From Hyphomonadaceae bacterium (GTDB taxonomy: Bacteria > Pseudomonadota > Alphaproteobacteria > Caulobacterales > Aquidulcibacteraceae), in NCBI GenBank assembly GCA_016791445.1, contig JAEUMP010000025.1, forward strand, positions 226,839 through 290,838: a stretch of 64,000 bases of DNA. The letters run 5' to 3'. Positions 7,217-15,591 of this stretch are shown one piece after another. Position 1 is the stretch's first letter. Each line of letters starts with the position of its first letter. The notes under the pieces are model-generated. The model searched no databases. It was not told the DNA's origin and worked only from the letters and a program-made list of their open reading frames with translations. Position numbers and translations under genes: made by a program.

Positions 7217-8152
7217 ATGACCGACGCGCTCTCCATCAACGGCCTCGTGAAATTCTACGGCGACAAGCGCGCCGTGGACGGCGTGTCCTTCTCCGCGCCG
7301 CAGGGGCAGATCACCGGCGTTCTCGGGCCGAATGGCGCCGGCAAGTCGACGACCATCCGCACCGTCGTCGGAATCCTGACGCCGGATCAGGGGCAGGTGG
7401 AACTGTTCGGCGCGCCGATCTCGCGCGAGAACCTGCGTCGCATCGGTTATCTGCCGGAGGAGCGCGGCGTCTATCGCTCGATGACGCCGCGGGCATTCAT
7501 CACCTATCTCGCGCGGCTGAAGGGGATGAAGGCGTCGGAGGCGCGGGCGCGCGCCGATGTGCTGCTGAAGGCGCAGGGGCTTTCGGCCTATGCGCACAAG
7601 CGGATCAAGACGCTCTCGAAGGGGATGGCGCAGAAGGTGCAGCTCGCTGCGGCCATCGCGCACCAGCCGGATCTCGTGGTGCTCGACGAGCCGTTCTCCG
7701 GTCTCGATCCGGTGAACCAGCGCGGCGTGGAATCCCTGGTGCGCGATCTCGCGGCGTCGGGGCGCACGGTGCTGTTCTCCACCCATGTGATGGAGCACGC
7801 CGAACGGCTCTGCGACCGCATCGTGCTGATCGCCAACGGCAGGAAGGCGTTCGAGGGCACGGTGAGCGAGGCGCTGGCGGTGGTGCCGCGTACGGCGACC
7901 ATCGAGACGGAGGGCGCGTTCGATCTCGCGGCGGCGCTGGCGTCACACGGCTTTCGCACCGAGGCCGACGGCGAGGCGCATGGCCATCGGAAATGGCGGG
8001 TCGCGCTCGATGACGCCAATGCCTCGCGGCGATTGCTGGCGGCATGTGCGGCGGTGAACGCGCCGCTCGCGCTATACGAGCCGGCCCGCGCGACGCTGCA
8101 CGATGCGTTCGTGCGGATCGTCGGCGACGGCGTCATCGGGGACATGGAGTAA
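7217..8152 (+). CDS. ABC transporter ATP-binding protein (NatA-like)
   Basis: 311 residues. Walker A GPNGAGKST at 37-45, a signature loop degenerated to LSKGM (about 132-136) as is common in NatA-type ATPases, Walker B LVVLDEP with DEPFSGLDP (about 152-162), and the switch histidine in FSTHVMEH. The C-terminal 85 residues are the NatA-type extension. It should pair with the NatB-like permease at 9386-10657, but a DUF5076 gene and an opposite-strand FkbM gene lie between them. Transported substrate unknown; NatAB homologues export Na+ or small molecules. Confidence 0.9.
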   Translation: MTDALSINGLVKFYGDKRAVDGVSFSAPQGQITGVLGPNGAGKSTTIRTVVGILTPDQGQVELFGAPISRENLRRIGYLPEERGVYRSMTPRAFITYLARLKGMKASEARARADVLLKAQGLSAYAHKRIKTLSKGMAQKVQLAAAIAHQPDLVVLDEPFSGLDPVNQRGVESLVRDLAASGRTVLFSTHVMEHAERLCDRIVLIANGRKAFEGTVSEALAVVPRTATIETEGAFDLAAALASHGFRTEADGEAHGHRKWRVALDDANASRRLLAACAAVNAPLALYEPARATLHDAFVRIVGDGVIGDME

Positions 8153-8164
8153 GTAGGGGAACAC

Positions 8165-8482
8165 ATGGGGCCTGAACTCGTCATTCCACATGCTGCACGG
8201 CAGGACGAACGCTCCCTAGAAATGGCGCGCGTCTGGATTGCCGGGAATGCACTCCATTGCACGCTGAAGATCGGCTTTTACGCCGACAGAGGCATGGCTG
8301 AGGAAGAGTCTTGGGGCACGATCCTTGCCGACATGGCGCAACATGTCGCCGACGCGCTCGTTGCTTCAGGTGTGCGTACGGATCGTCAACTGGCGCTGGC
8401 GCGCGTGCAGCAGGCGTTTGAGGAGGAGATGGCAAATCCGACGACAAGGGCGACCGGCGACTTCGCCAAACCTGACAATTGA
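8165..8482 (+). CDS. DUF5076-like small protein
   Basis: 105 residues, beginning 13 bases after the ABC ATPase stop and probably translated from the same message. The sequence has RVWIAGNALHCTLKIGFY, then SWGTILADMAQHVADAL, an arrangement I recognise from the uncharacterised DUF5076 family of alphaproteobacteria. It is soluble, with no signal peptide or membrane segment. Function unknown; the link to the transporter is positional only. Confidence 0.7.
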   Translation: MGPELVIPHAARQDERSLEMARVWIAGNALHCTLKIGFYADRGMAEEESWGTILADMAQHVADALVASGVRTDRQLALARVQQAFEEEMANPTTRATGDFAKPDN

Positions 8483-8495
8483 CGACACCGAAGGT

Positions 8496-9323
8496 TCAGC
8501 GCCGCAGATAGAGGCGGTTCCGGTTTGACCCTGCGCCGCGCACGTTTGCGTCTTCGTAGAAGCCTGCGCTGAAGAGCGGGTGTTCGATGCGCTCCTCGAC
8601 GTGCTTGAGGTTTTCGCCTTCCACTTCGACGATCACGGTCTTCACGCTCGGCAGCGTCTTCGCCGCGCCGCGCAGGATCACGCCTTCGATGCCGTCGACG
8701 TCGAGCTTCAGGTGCGTGGGCGCGGGCGCGCCGTAGAGCGTCTGGAATTCGTCGATGGAAATGGTGAGGGCGCTCTGGATCAGCGCCGCGCTGCCGGCGC
8801 CGAACTGGTTGGGCGTGCCGTCGAGGCCGTTCGACGCGCCGCCGGGCTGGCGCGTGTCGACGCGGAACGAGGCGAGTTTGCGTTCATCCGAGAGCGCGAG
8901 GCAGTACGCATCCACGCGCTCGCCCATGCCATTCATCGAGAGGTGGTCCACCAGCAGCGCATAGGACGCCGCCTTCGGCTCGAACGCGACGACGCGCACT
9001 TTCGGATCGAGCGCGATGTACATCGCCATCACGCCGATGGCCGCGCCGATATCCCACACCACGTCGCCGGGCTTCACGTGGTCATCGACCCACTTCAGCG
9101 TTTCCGGCTCGTCGTCCCAGGCCTTCGCCATCTTGTAGGCGCCGACGCTGCGCCGCGTCGTGAACGTCAACGGCCCGCGTCGCGTCTCCACGCGCATTCG
9201 CCCCGCATCGTCGAGATATTCGAGCGTGCGCGCGAGCGTCTTTTCCTTCTCGATGGGCGCGGCGGCGACGGCGGTCACCGAGGAAAGGAAGCGGGCATAG
9301 GGTGCGGACATGCGGGCGGGCAT
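8496..9323 (-). CDS. FkbM-family SAM-dependent methyltransferase
   Basis: About 275 residues. The SAM-binding motif I is DVVWDIGAAIGVMAMYIA, followed by VVAFEPKAASYALLVDHL, and late in the protein THLKLDVDGIEGVILRGAA, the conserved LKIDVEGxE-type block of FkbM methyltransferases. These enzymes O-methylate sugars or polyketides; the substrate here is unknown. I use the ATG at 9323; an in-frame ATG at 9311 is equally possible since neither has a strong ribosome site. It is transcribed against, and lies between, the two ABC transporter genes. Confidence 0.85.
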   Translation of the reverse strand: MPARMSAPYARFLSSVTAVAAAPIEKEKTLARTLEYLDDAGRMRVETRRGPLTFTTRRSVGAYKMAKAWDDEPETLKWVDDHVKPGDVVWDIGAAIGVMAMYIALDPKVRVVAFEPKAASYALLVDHLSMNGMGERVDAYCLALSDERKLASFRVDTRQPGGASNGLDGTPNQFGAGSAALIQSALTISIDEFQTLYGAPAPTHLKLDVDGIEGVILRGAAKTLPSVKTVIVEVEGENLKHVEERIEHPLFSAGFYEDANVRGAGSNRNRLYLRR

Positions 9324-9385
9324 AGGCCCCGCGGGGTTTTCGCTCAAGTCTTGGCGGCGCGCGCGTTTCTCACTAGGCGGGAGAC

Positions 9386-10657
9386 ATGCGGGAAATCTAT
9401 CTGATCGCGCGCCGTGAGTACCTCGCCTACGTGGCGGCGTGGGGGTTCTGGCTGTCGCTGCTGACGGCGCCGTTGCTGCTGGCGCTCTTCGCCGTGGGGC
9501 CGATGCTCGCGGGTCAGGCCGAGCCGACGCGGGCGCTTGCGGTGATCGCCGCCGATCCGAAGGACGCCGAGGCCATCGCCGCCTCCTTCGCCGCACGGTC
9601 CACGGAGATCATGCCGCGCTATGTGGTGGTCCCTGCGCCTGCGGCGACGCCGCAGGAGATCGCGCCATGGCTCACCGGACAGAAGACCGTCGCTGTCGAA
9701 GGCGAAGGGCGGCCGCTGTTTGCGGCGCTGTTCGTCAAGCGCACGGGCGAGACCGTTTCTGTCGACTATTGGAGCACCAACCTCACGGACCGCAGCGCCG
9801 CGGATCGCGCCGTGCGCGCGGTGTCCGAGCGCATGCGGGCCGATGCGCTCTCCGCGCGCGGTCTCGACGCCGCGGAAACGGCGCGCATCGAAGCGCTGGC
9901 GCCGAAGCTGGAGCAGTACGATCCGCGCGGCGCGCCGGGCGCGGCGGTGACCGATCGTGACCGCGCGCCGTTCGTCGTCGGCATGATCCTGTCCTTCGTC
10001 CTCTGGAGCGCGGTGATGGGCGTGGCCAACATGCTGCTGACGGGCGTCATCGAAGAGAAGTCCAACAAGATTCTCGACTCGCTGCTGACCAGCGCCTCGC
10101 CGCTGCAGATCCTGATCGGCAAGCTGCTGGGCGTTGCGGCGGTGAGCTTCACGCTGTTCGGCGTGTGGGGCGTGCTCGGCGGGGGCGCGCTCGGGGCGGC
10201 GAGCCATGCGGGCGTCGCGGGCGATCTGGCGCAGGCGGCGCTGAACCCGGCGCTGATCGGCGCTTTCGTCGTGTTTTTCCTGGGCGGCTACCTGATCTAC
10301 GGGGCGCTGTTCCTGGCGCTCGGATCGCTGTGCGACACGCTGCAGGAGTCGCAATCCCTGCTCGGGCCGGTCTTTCTGGTGCTGACGCTGCCGATCCTGT
10401 TCCTGATCCCGGCGTTCCAGAATCCGCAGGCGCCGCTGGTGGTGGGCGCTTCGTGGTTTCCGTTCTTCACCCCGTTCGTGATGATGATGCGGGCCCCGGC
10501 GGGGCTTTCGCCGGTGGAGTTCTTCGGGCCGGTGCTGCTGCTCGTGGCGACGGTGGCGCTGGTGCTCGTGGGCGCGGCGCGCGTCTTCCATGCCGGCGTG
10601 GTCAACCAGGCGAGTGCGGCGAGCCTCCGGCGCAGGCTTTTCGCGCGCAAGGCGTGA
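9386..10657 (+). CDS. ABC transporter permease (NatB-like, ABC-2 family)
   Basis: 423 residues. One N-terminal membrane segment (about 17-42), a 150-residue extracytoplasmic domain, then a block of about five membrane helices. GVIEEKSNKILDSLLTSASP is the signature of the ABC-2/NatB permease family (EEK-x-R/N-x-E/L). It is the expected partner of the ATPase at 7217-8152. The extracytoplasmic domain has DPKDAEAIAASFAARST, typical of the family. The C-terminus is basic (RRRLFARKA). Confidence 0.9.
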   Translation: MREIYLIARREYLAYVAAWGFWLSLLTAPLLLALFAVGPMLAGQAEPTRALAVIAADPKDAEAIAASFAARSTEIMPRYVVVPAPAATPQEIAPWLTGQKTVAVEGEGRPLFAALFVKRTGETVSVDYWSTNLTDRSAADRAVRAVSERMRADALSARGLDAAETARIEALAPKLEQYDPRGAPGAAVTDRDRAPFVVGMILSFVLWSAVMGVANMLLTGVIEEKSNKILDSLLTSASPLQILIGKLLGVAAVSFTLFGVWGVLGGGALGAASHAGVAGDLAQAALNPALIGAFVVFFLGGYLIYGALFLALGSLCDTLQESQSLLGPVFLVLTLPILFLIPAFQNPQAPLVVGASWFPFFTPFVMMMRAPAGLSPVEFFGPVLLLVATVALVLVGAARVFHAGVVNQASAASLRRRLFARKA

Positions 10658-10689
10658 TCTACCCGACGCCGGCCGCCCAGACATGACAA

Positions 10690-10718
10690 AGCGCCCGGCC
10701 TCCTTCGAGGCGGGCGCT
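10690..10718 (-). terminator. Terminator for rpsU
   Basis: AGCGCCCG (10690-10697) pairs with CGGGCGCT (10711-10718), and CCTC pairs with GAGG inside. Read on the minus strand the stem is followed by TTTGT. It lies about 25 bases beyond the rpsU stop. It also faces the permease stop from the other side. Confidence 0.7.
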
Positions 10719-10740
10719 CTGGTCTCCCTTGCGGGCGTTC

Positions 10741-11001
10741 CTACTTGCGGCCGGGACCCGCGCCGGGGCCCGCAGGCTTGCGCGGCGCGCTCGGCAGGAG
10801 GCCTTCGCGCTGGGCGCGCTTGCGCGCCAGCTTGCGGGCGCGACGCACGGCTTCGGCGTCCTCGCGCGCGCGCTTCTCCGAGGGCTTCTCGTAGTGCGTG
10901 CGACGCTTCATTTCGCGGAAAGTGCCTTCCCGCTGCATCTTCTTCTTCAGCGCCTTCAATGCCTGGTCGACATTGTTGTCGCGCACGAAAATCTGAACGA
11001 T
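10741..11001 (-). CDS. rpsU: 30S ribosomal protein bS21, apparent ATC start
   Basis: Small-subunit protein bS21. The core [20 protein letters not shown], then [19 protein letters not shown] and [13 protein letters not shown], is typical of the alphaproteobacterial form; the extended Pro/Gly tail is common. Start choice is odd. Homologues begin one residue before VQ, and here that codon is ATC (11001-10999), preceded at 7 bases by a perfect GGAGG (11013-11009). No ATG or GTG is in frame there; the nearest conventional start is TTG at 11040, which lacks a ribosome site and adds 13 unconserved residues. I place the start at the ATC. A terminator follows. Confidence 0.85.
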   Translation of the reverse strand: MVQIFVRDNNVDQALKALKKKMQREGTFREMKRRTHYEKPSEKRAREDAEAVRRARKLARKRAQREGLLPSAPRKPAGPGAGPGRK

Positions 11002-11233
11002 GACCCGTCCTCCAGCTTGTGTACCGGTCCTGCGGAACAACGGATTTCCGTCGGGGGTGCTCCCCGCCGTGCTGTTCTGCCCGATTTTGAGGCGGGACCC
11101 CTATCAAACCGCCGCCCGCATGTCCACCGCGAGAACGCGCGTCCGCAGAGAATCCCAAAGAGAGAGCCGGGGACAATCCCGGGGCGGAATTCGTCGCGTA
11201 TACACGGGGTCTGCAGGAGAGTAAGGCCGCGCC

Positions 11234-11908
11234 ATGAGCGACATCGTCCCGATCCGTCCCGACGCCGCCCCCTCCGAGCGCCTGCGCGACCGGCTGCTGC
11301 AAGCGCTGCTGCCGACCGCCGCCGAGAGGGGCTGGTCGGCGGGAACCCTGAAGGAAGCCGCCGACAGCCTCGGCCTGAGCGAGGGGGAGCTCCTGCTGGC
11401 CGCCCCGCGCGGCACCCTCGACATGATCGACGCCTTCGCCGACTGGGCGGACGAGGGCATGGCCCAGCGCCTTGAAAAGGTGAACCTTCTCTCCCTGAAG
11501 ATCCGCGAGCGGGTCCGCGCGGCGGTGGTCGCCCGGCTCGAAACGCTCGCCCCGCACAAGGCCGCCGAGGCCAAGGCCGTGCAGGCCATGATCCGCCCGT
11601 TCCGCGCCGGGGAGGGGGCGACCTTCGTCTGGCGGACGGCGGACCGCATCTGGCGCCTTCTGGGCGACCGCTCGACCGACGAGAACTACTACTCCAAGCG
11701 CGCCATCCTCGTGGGCGTCCTCGGCTCGACCATGGCCCGCTGGCTCGCCGAGCCCGGCGACGACATGACCCGCACCCTCGATTTCCTCGATCGCCGCATC
11801 GAGAACGTGATGCAGATCGAGAAGCTGAAGGCCCAGGCCGCGCCGGCGGCCGCGATGGCGGCGGCGGCGGTGGGCGCTGCGGCGAAGGCGTTCGGTCGGC
11901 GGGTCTAA
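11234..11908 (+). CDS. COQ9-family protein (ubiquinone biosynthesis accessory)
   Basis: 224 residues. An N-terminal three-helix segment of TetR-like fold (residues 15-55, GWSAGTLKEAADSLGLSEGE) is followed by the COQ9 helical domain (RVRAAVVARLE, VWRTADRIWRLLGD, STDENYYSKRAILVGVLGST). COQ9 proteins bind isoprenoid lipids and present them to ubiquinone-modifying enzymes; they are found in mitochondria and alphaproteobacteria. The TDENYYSKR motif is the family signature. It is divergent from rpsU, with 230 bases between them holding no recognised signal. A dispersed repeat begins 5 bases after the stop. Confidence 0.88.
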   Translation: MSDIVPIRPDAAPSERLRDRLLQALLPTAAERGWSAGTLKEAADSLGLSEGELLLAAPRGTLDMIDAFADWADEGMAQRLEKVNLLSLKIRERVRAAVVARLETLAPHKAAEAKAVQAMIRPFRAGEGATFVWRTADRIWRLLGDRSTDENYYSKRAILVGVLGSTMARWLAEPGDDMTRTLDFLDRRIENVMQIEKLKAQAAPAAAMAAAAVGAAAKAFGRRV

Positions 11909-11912
11909 TTTT

Positions 11913-12060
11913 CCCTTCTCCCCCGCGAGGGGGAGAAGGTGCCCGAAGGGCGGATGAGGGGGCGGGTCGGCGATTGGCCGCAACACCCGACTTCATCCTG
12001 AACCTCGCCCCTCATCCGACGGCTTCGCCGCCACCTTCTCCCCCTCGCGGGGGAGAAGGG
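11913..12060. repeat. Intergenic palindromic element, type B copy 1
   Basis: About 148 bp with perfect 29-bp terminal inverted repeats (11913-11941 and 12032-12060). Each end is itself a palindrome of the form CCCTTCTCCCCC-gcga-GGGGGAGAAGG. The internal part includes GGATGAGGGGGCG and TTCATCCTGAACCTCGCC. Copies are at 22945-23096 and 32086-32238. MITE-like in structure but without an open reading frame. Confidence 0.85.
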
Positions 12061-12100
12061 ATCTTCGGTTCTTGGCAGACCGCCATGCTACGGAAAGGCG

Positions 12101-12556
12101 ATGGGGCAACTTTCAGAGTCAGTGGTTTCGCTGTGGTTCTTCGGTGACGATCTCGACCCGGCCTATGTAGGCCGTCTACTCGGCGCGTCCGGCTATCAAT
12201 GTGCTGTGAAGGGAGAGCGCACGACGAACGCGAAGACTGGCCGCGTATATGTCGCCAGAACTGGCCGATGGGGCTTTAAAGTCGAACGGAGGGAGCCGGC
12301 CGATCTGGATGCGCAGATCCGAGAATTATTTGATGCGTTGAGCGGCGACCTTGCGGTGTGGCGGGATTTGTCGAGCAGGTTCCGCGCGCAGCTTTTCGTC
12401 GGGCTCTTCATGCTTGAAGGGAATGAAGGCGTCGTGCTGAGCGTTGAAAGTCTTGGCATCTTGTCGGCGCGGATGATTCCCATCGACTTCGATATCTACG
12501 GCCCGCTCTCGCAGCCTGATGACGCGACGGACGACGCTACCGCACCAGCCGCGTGA
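12101..12556 (+). CDS. DUF4279-like protein
   Basis: 151 residues. The layout VSLWFFGDDLDPAYVGRLLG at the start, TGRWGFKVERREPADLDAQI in the middle and LGILSARMIPIDFDIYG at the end fits the DUF4279 family, whose function is unknown. Codon usage is less GC-biased than neighbours (for example GTT, TTT and TAT codons), which may mean later acquisition. It converges with purK and overlaps its 3' end by 20 bases. A type B repeat ends 40 bases upstream. Confidence 0.65.
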   Translation: MGQLSESVVSLWFFGDDLDPAYVGRLLGASGYQCAVKGERTTNAKTGRVYVARTGRWGFKVERREPADLDAQIRELFDALSGDLAVWRDLSSRFRAQLFVGLFMLEGNEGVVLSVESLGILSARMIPIDFDIYGPLSQPDDATDDATAPAA

Positions 12557-13601
12557 AGTGCCCCATCTTCCGGCCGTCGCGCGTTTCGCGTTTGCCGTAG
12601 AGCGTGAGCCGCACATCCGGATCGGCGATCAGCGCGGGCACATCATCCATGTCGGCGCCGATGAGATTATGCATCTCCGCGCGCGCGAACCTGTCCGTCG
12701 GCCCAAGCGGCCAGCCGGCGATGGCGCGGACGTGCTGTTCGAATTGGCTCGTCACGCAGGCGGCTTCCGTCCAGTGGCCGGAATTGTGGACGCGGGGCGC
12801 CATTTCGTTCGCGAGCAGGCGCCCATCGCGCAGCACGAAGAATTCCACCGTCAGCACGCCCACATAGTCGAGCGCGTCGGCGACGCGGCGCGTGGCGGCG
12901 ATGGCGTCTTCGAGGATGTGCGGCGGCAGCGTGGACGGCGCGCGGCTCACGCGCAGAATGCCGCTTTCATGCGTGTTGTCGGGCGGATCGAAGGCGGCGA
13001 AGGAGCCGTCGGCCCCGCGCGCGGCGATGACGGAAATCTCGCGCTCGAACGGGACCATCGCTTCGAGGATGGCGGGTTGTGCGCCGATGGCTTCCCACGC
13101 GGGCGTCGCGTCGTCGGTGCTGGCCAGGCGCGCCTGGCCCTTGCCGTCATAGCCCATGCGCCGCGTCTTCAGGATCGCGGGCGGGGTGACGCCCTGCAGC
13201 GCGGCTTCGAGGTCGCCGAGGGATTCGATCGCGGCGTAAGGCGTCGTCGCGACGCCGGCCTCGTTGAGGAAACGCTTTTCCAGCACGCGGTCCTGCGCGA
13301 TGGCGAGCGCATTGGCGCCCGGCCGCACGAGCGCGCCCGATGCGACCAGCGCTTCGGCGGAATGCGCGGGGACGTTTTCGAATTCGGTGGTGACCACATC
13401 GACGACCGCCGCGAAATTCGCGAGGGCTGCTTCGTCGTCGAAACTCGCAACCGTTGTGCGTGCGGCGACGCGTGAGGCCGGTGAGTCTTCCTCGTCGGTG
13501 TAAATATGCGCGTCGAAGCCGAGGCGCGCCGCGGCGCTCGCGACCATGCGGCCGAGCTGGCCGCCGCCGAGAATGCCGATGGTCGCGCCGGGTTTCAGCA
13601 T
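12537..13601 (-). CDS. purK: N5-carboxyaminoimidazole ribonucleotide synthase
   Basis: 354 residues, normal for PurK, which carboxylates AIR using ATP and bicarbonate in purine synthesis. Visible are the N-terminal nucleotide fold IGILGGGQLGRMVASAA, the ATP-grasp core AILKTRRMGYDGKGQ, and FFVLRDGRLLANEMAPRVHNSGHWT near the C-terminus, all PurK hallmarks. Its ATG overlaps the purE stop (TGATG), so the two are translationally coupled. PurK product is the substrate of PurE. Confidence 0.95.
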   Translation of the reverse strand: MLKPGATIGILGGGQLGRMVASAAARLGFDAHIYTDEEDSPASRVAARTTVASFDDEAALANFAAVVDVVTTEFENVPAHSAEALVASGALVRPGANALAIAQDRVLEKRFLNEAGVATTPYAAIESLGDLEAALQGVTPPAILKTRRMGYDGKGQARLASTDDATPAWEAIGAQPAILEAMVPFEREISVIAARGADGSFAAFDPPDNTHESGILRVSRAPSTLPPHILEDAIAATRRVADALDYVGVLTVEFFVLRDGRLLANEMAPRVHNSGHWTEAACVTSQFEQHVRAIAGWPLGPTDRFARAEMHNLIGADMDDVPALIADPDVRLTLYGKRETRDGRKMGHFTRLVR

Positions 13602-14092
13602 CAGCCGCTTGCGGGATTTTCGCCGACGTCGGCGGTCTGGCGCGCGCGATAGGCGTCGAGTTTTGCGGCGATGTCGGCGTCGTTGAGCGCGAGGATCGCG
13701 CCAGCCATCAGCCCCGCATTCGTCGCGCCCGCAGCCCCGATGGCGAGCGTGCCGACCGGAATGCCGGCGGGCATCTGGGCGATGGAGAGCAGGCTGTCCA
13801 TGCCGTTCAGCGCCTTCGACTGCACCGGCACGCCGAGCACCGGCAGCGGCGTCATCGAAGCGACCATGCCCGGCAGGTGCGCGGCTCCGCCTGCGCCGGC
13901 GATGATGACGTGGAGGCCGCGTTGTTTGGCCGTCGTCGCATATTCCACGAGCCGCGCCGGCGTGCGGTGCGCGGAAACGACCCTCGCCTCATACGCCACG
14001 CCCAGCGCATCGAGCGCGGCGGCCGCCAGCGACATGGTCTCCCAGTCGGACTTCGACCCCATGATGAGGCCAACCTTGGGGGAAGCGGTCAT
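13601..14092 (-). CDS. purE: N5-CAIR mutase
   Basis: 163 residues, standard for class I PurE, which moves the carboxylate from N5 to C4 of carboxyaminoimidazole ribonucleotide. GSKSDW at 12-17 and SAHRTP at about 40-45 are the substrate-binding motifs; [15 protein letters not shown] and [22 protein letters not shown] are the conserved central blocks. First gene of the purEK operon. The 90-bp upstream region shows no purine riboswitch. Confidence 0.96.
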   Translation of the reverse strand: MTASPKVGLIMGSKSDWETMSLAAAALDALGVAYEARVVSAHRTPARLVEYATTAKQRGLHVIIAGAGGAAHLPGMVASMTPLPVLGVPVQSKALNGMDSLLSIAQMPAGIPVGTLAIGAAGATNAGLMAGAILALNDADIAAKLDAYRARQTADVGENPASG

Positions 14093-14182
14093 GAGGGGCT
14101 CCGCGAAAGCGGCGGTTATAGGGGAGGGGGTGAGTCGCGCAAGCGGGAGGGTTTATGGGATACCCTGAAGTTGCGGTGTGAT

Positions 14183-14575
14183 TCAGTTCACGCGCGGTCC
14201 AAGACACCAGCTCAGGTATCCGACTATCGCACCTGCTATAGCGCCACAGGCCAAGGCCCACAGAAATTGATTGCCATTGATCTGGTAGCGCAAATGGAAA
14301 GCGAGCGTTGCAACGACGGCAATCGTGGCGCCTAGCCCGATATCGGAAGCGGGCCGGGAGAGTCCTTTGACCTGAATGAAGTCTGTGGCCCACACCACGA
14401 GAGGTGAGACCAGCACCCCCAAAAGCAGGAATATGATTGCATAGCCCTGCGCGGCGATAAGCCATTCAACGGGACCCGCCATTTTGTCTGTCGTGATCCA
14501 AATCAAGACGGAGTAGATCGCGCCGCCACAAAGCAGCGCCAACGCATAGGCGCGCGCGCGAGAGTACCAGCTCAT
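14183..14575 (-). CDS. Four-span membrane protein of unknown function
   Basis: 130 residues with about four hydrophobic segments (about 10-28, 37-60, 76-95 and 102-123) and no recognised motif. Its ATG overlaps the stop of the LLM monooxygenase by ATGA, making it the third gene of the amidase/LLM operon. The base composition is visibly lower in GC (TGG ATC ACG ACA, ATT codons) than its neighbours. A transport or anchoring role for the operon is possible but only by position. Confidence 0.6.
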   Translation of the reverse strand: MSWYSRARAYALALLCGGAIYSVLIWITTDKMAGPVEWLIAAQGYAIIFLLLGVLVSPLVVWATDFIQVKGLSRPASDIGLGATIAVVATLAFHLRYQINGNQFLWALACGAIAGAIVGYLSWCLGPRVN

Positions 14576-15591
14576 GCGGCCGCGCTCACCGAAATCCCAC
14601 TAAGCGCCTCCGCTGCCAGTTCGAAGCTCCGCAGCCGCTTCGCGTGATCGAACACCTGGCTCGTCACCATCAGTTCGTCGGCGCCGGTGCGGGCGATGAA
14701 GGCGGCGGCCTGGTCGCGGACTTCGCTCACCGTGCCGATAGCGGCGCAACTCGTCAGCGCGCCGAGAATGCCGCGATCCATGGGCGAGAGCGTCTGGTCG
14801 AAATCCTTCACCGGCGGCTGGAGTTTCGTCGGCGTGCCGCGCCGCAGGTTCACGAAGGCCTGCATGATCGAGGTGGAGAGGAGGTGCGCTTCCTCCGTCG
14901 TATCCGCCGCGAAGATGTTGAAGCCGAGCATCACATAGGGTTTGGCGAGGCGCGCGGAGGGTTTGAATCGTGAGCGGTATTCGTGGAGCGCGTCGTACAT
15001 CTGCTGCGGCGCGAAATGCGAGGCGAAGGCGAAGGGCAGGCCGAGGATCGCCGCGAGCTGCGCGCCGTAGAGGCTTGAGCCGAGGATCCAGATCGGAATG
15101 TCCGAGTTTTCGCCGGGAATGGCGACGACGCGCTGGCCCGGCTGCGCAGGCTCGAAATAGCGCATGAGTTCGACGACATCCTGCGGAAAGCGATCGACAT
15201 CGCCCACGAGAGTCCGCCGCATCGCCTGCGCCGCCGCCTGATCGGTGCCCGGCGCGCGGCCAAGCCCGAGATCGATGCGGCCCGGAAACAGCGCTTCCAG
15301 CGTGCCGAACTGTTCGGCGATGATTAGCGGCGCGTGGTTCGGCAACATGATCCCGCCGGCGCCGACGCGGATCGTTTTCGTGCCCGCCGCCACATGCGCG
15401 AGGACGACGGACGTCGCCGCGCTCGCGATGCCCGGCATGGAATGATGCTCCGCCGCCCAGAAGCGGTGGTAGCCCCAACGCTCTGCATGCTGCGCGAGAT
15501 CGCGCGCATTCATCAGCGCCTGCCGCGCATCGCCGCCTTCGACGATGGGCGCGAGATCGAGGACGGAGAATTTGGTCATCTGTGTGCTCAC
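14572..15591 (-). CDS. LLM-class flavin-dependent oxidoreductase (luciferase-like)
   Basis: 339 residues, a TIM-barrel FMN enzyme of the bacterial luciferase family (subgroup with [12 protein letters not shown] start). Landmarks are [38 protein letters not shown] and [14 protein letters not shown], all conserved in this subgroup. Substrate unknown. The GTG at 15591 overlaps the amidase stop (GTGA); the ATG at 15579 is the alternative, which gives the usual N-terminus of the family. Downstream it overlaps the membrane-protein gene. The operon with an amidase suggests breakdown of an amide- or ring-containing compound. Confidence 0.88.
   Translation of the reverse strand: MSTQMTKFSVLDLAPIVEGGDARQALMNARDLAQHAERWGYHRFWAAEHHSMPGIASAATSVVLAHVAAGTKTIRVGAGGIMLPNHAPLIIAEQFGTLEALFPGRIDLGLGRAPGTDQAAAQAMRRTLVGDVDRFPQDVVELMRYFEPAQPGQRVVAIPGENSDIPIWILGSSLYGAQLAAILGLPFAFASHFAPQQMYDALHEYRSRFKPSARLAKPYVMLGFNIFAADTTEEAHLLSTSIMQAFVNLRRGTPTKLQPPVKDFDQTLSPMDRGILGALTSCAAIGTVSEVRDQAAAFIARTGADELMVTSQVFDHAKRLRSFELAAEALSGISVSAAA

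Noticed and set aside
9344..11986. 880-codon open frame on the minus strand
   Set aside because: It runs antisense through the permease, rpsU and COQ9 genes, has His/Arg-rich composition typical of shadow frames in GC-rich DNA, and no recognisable domain.
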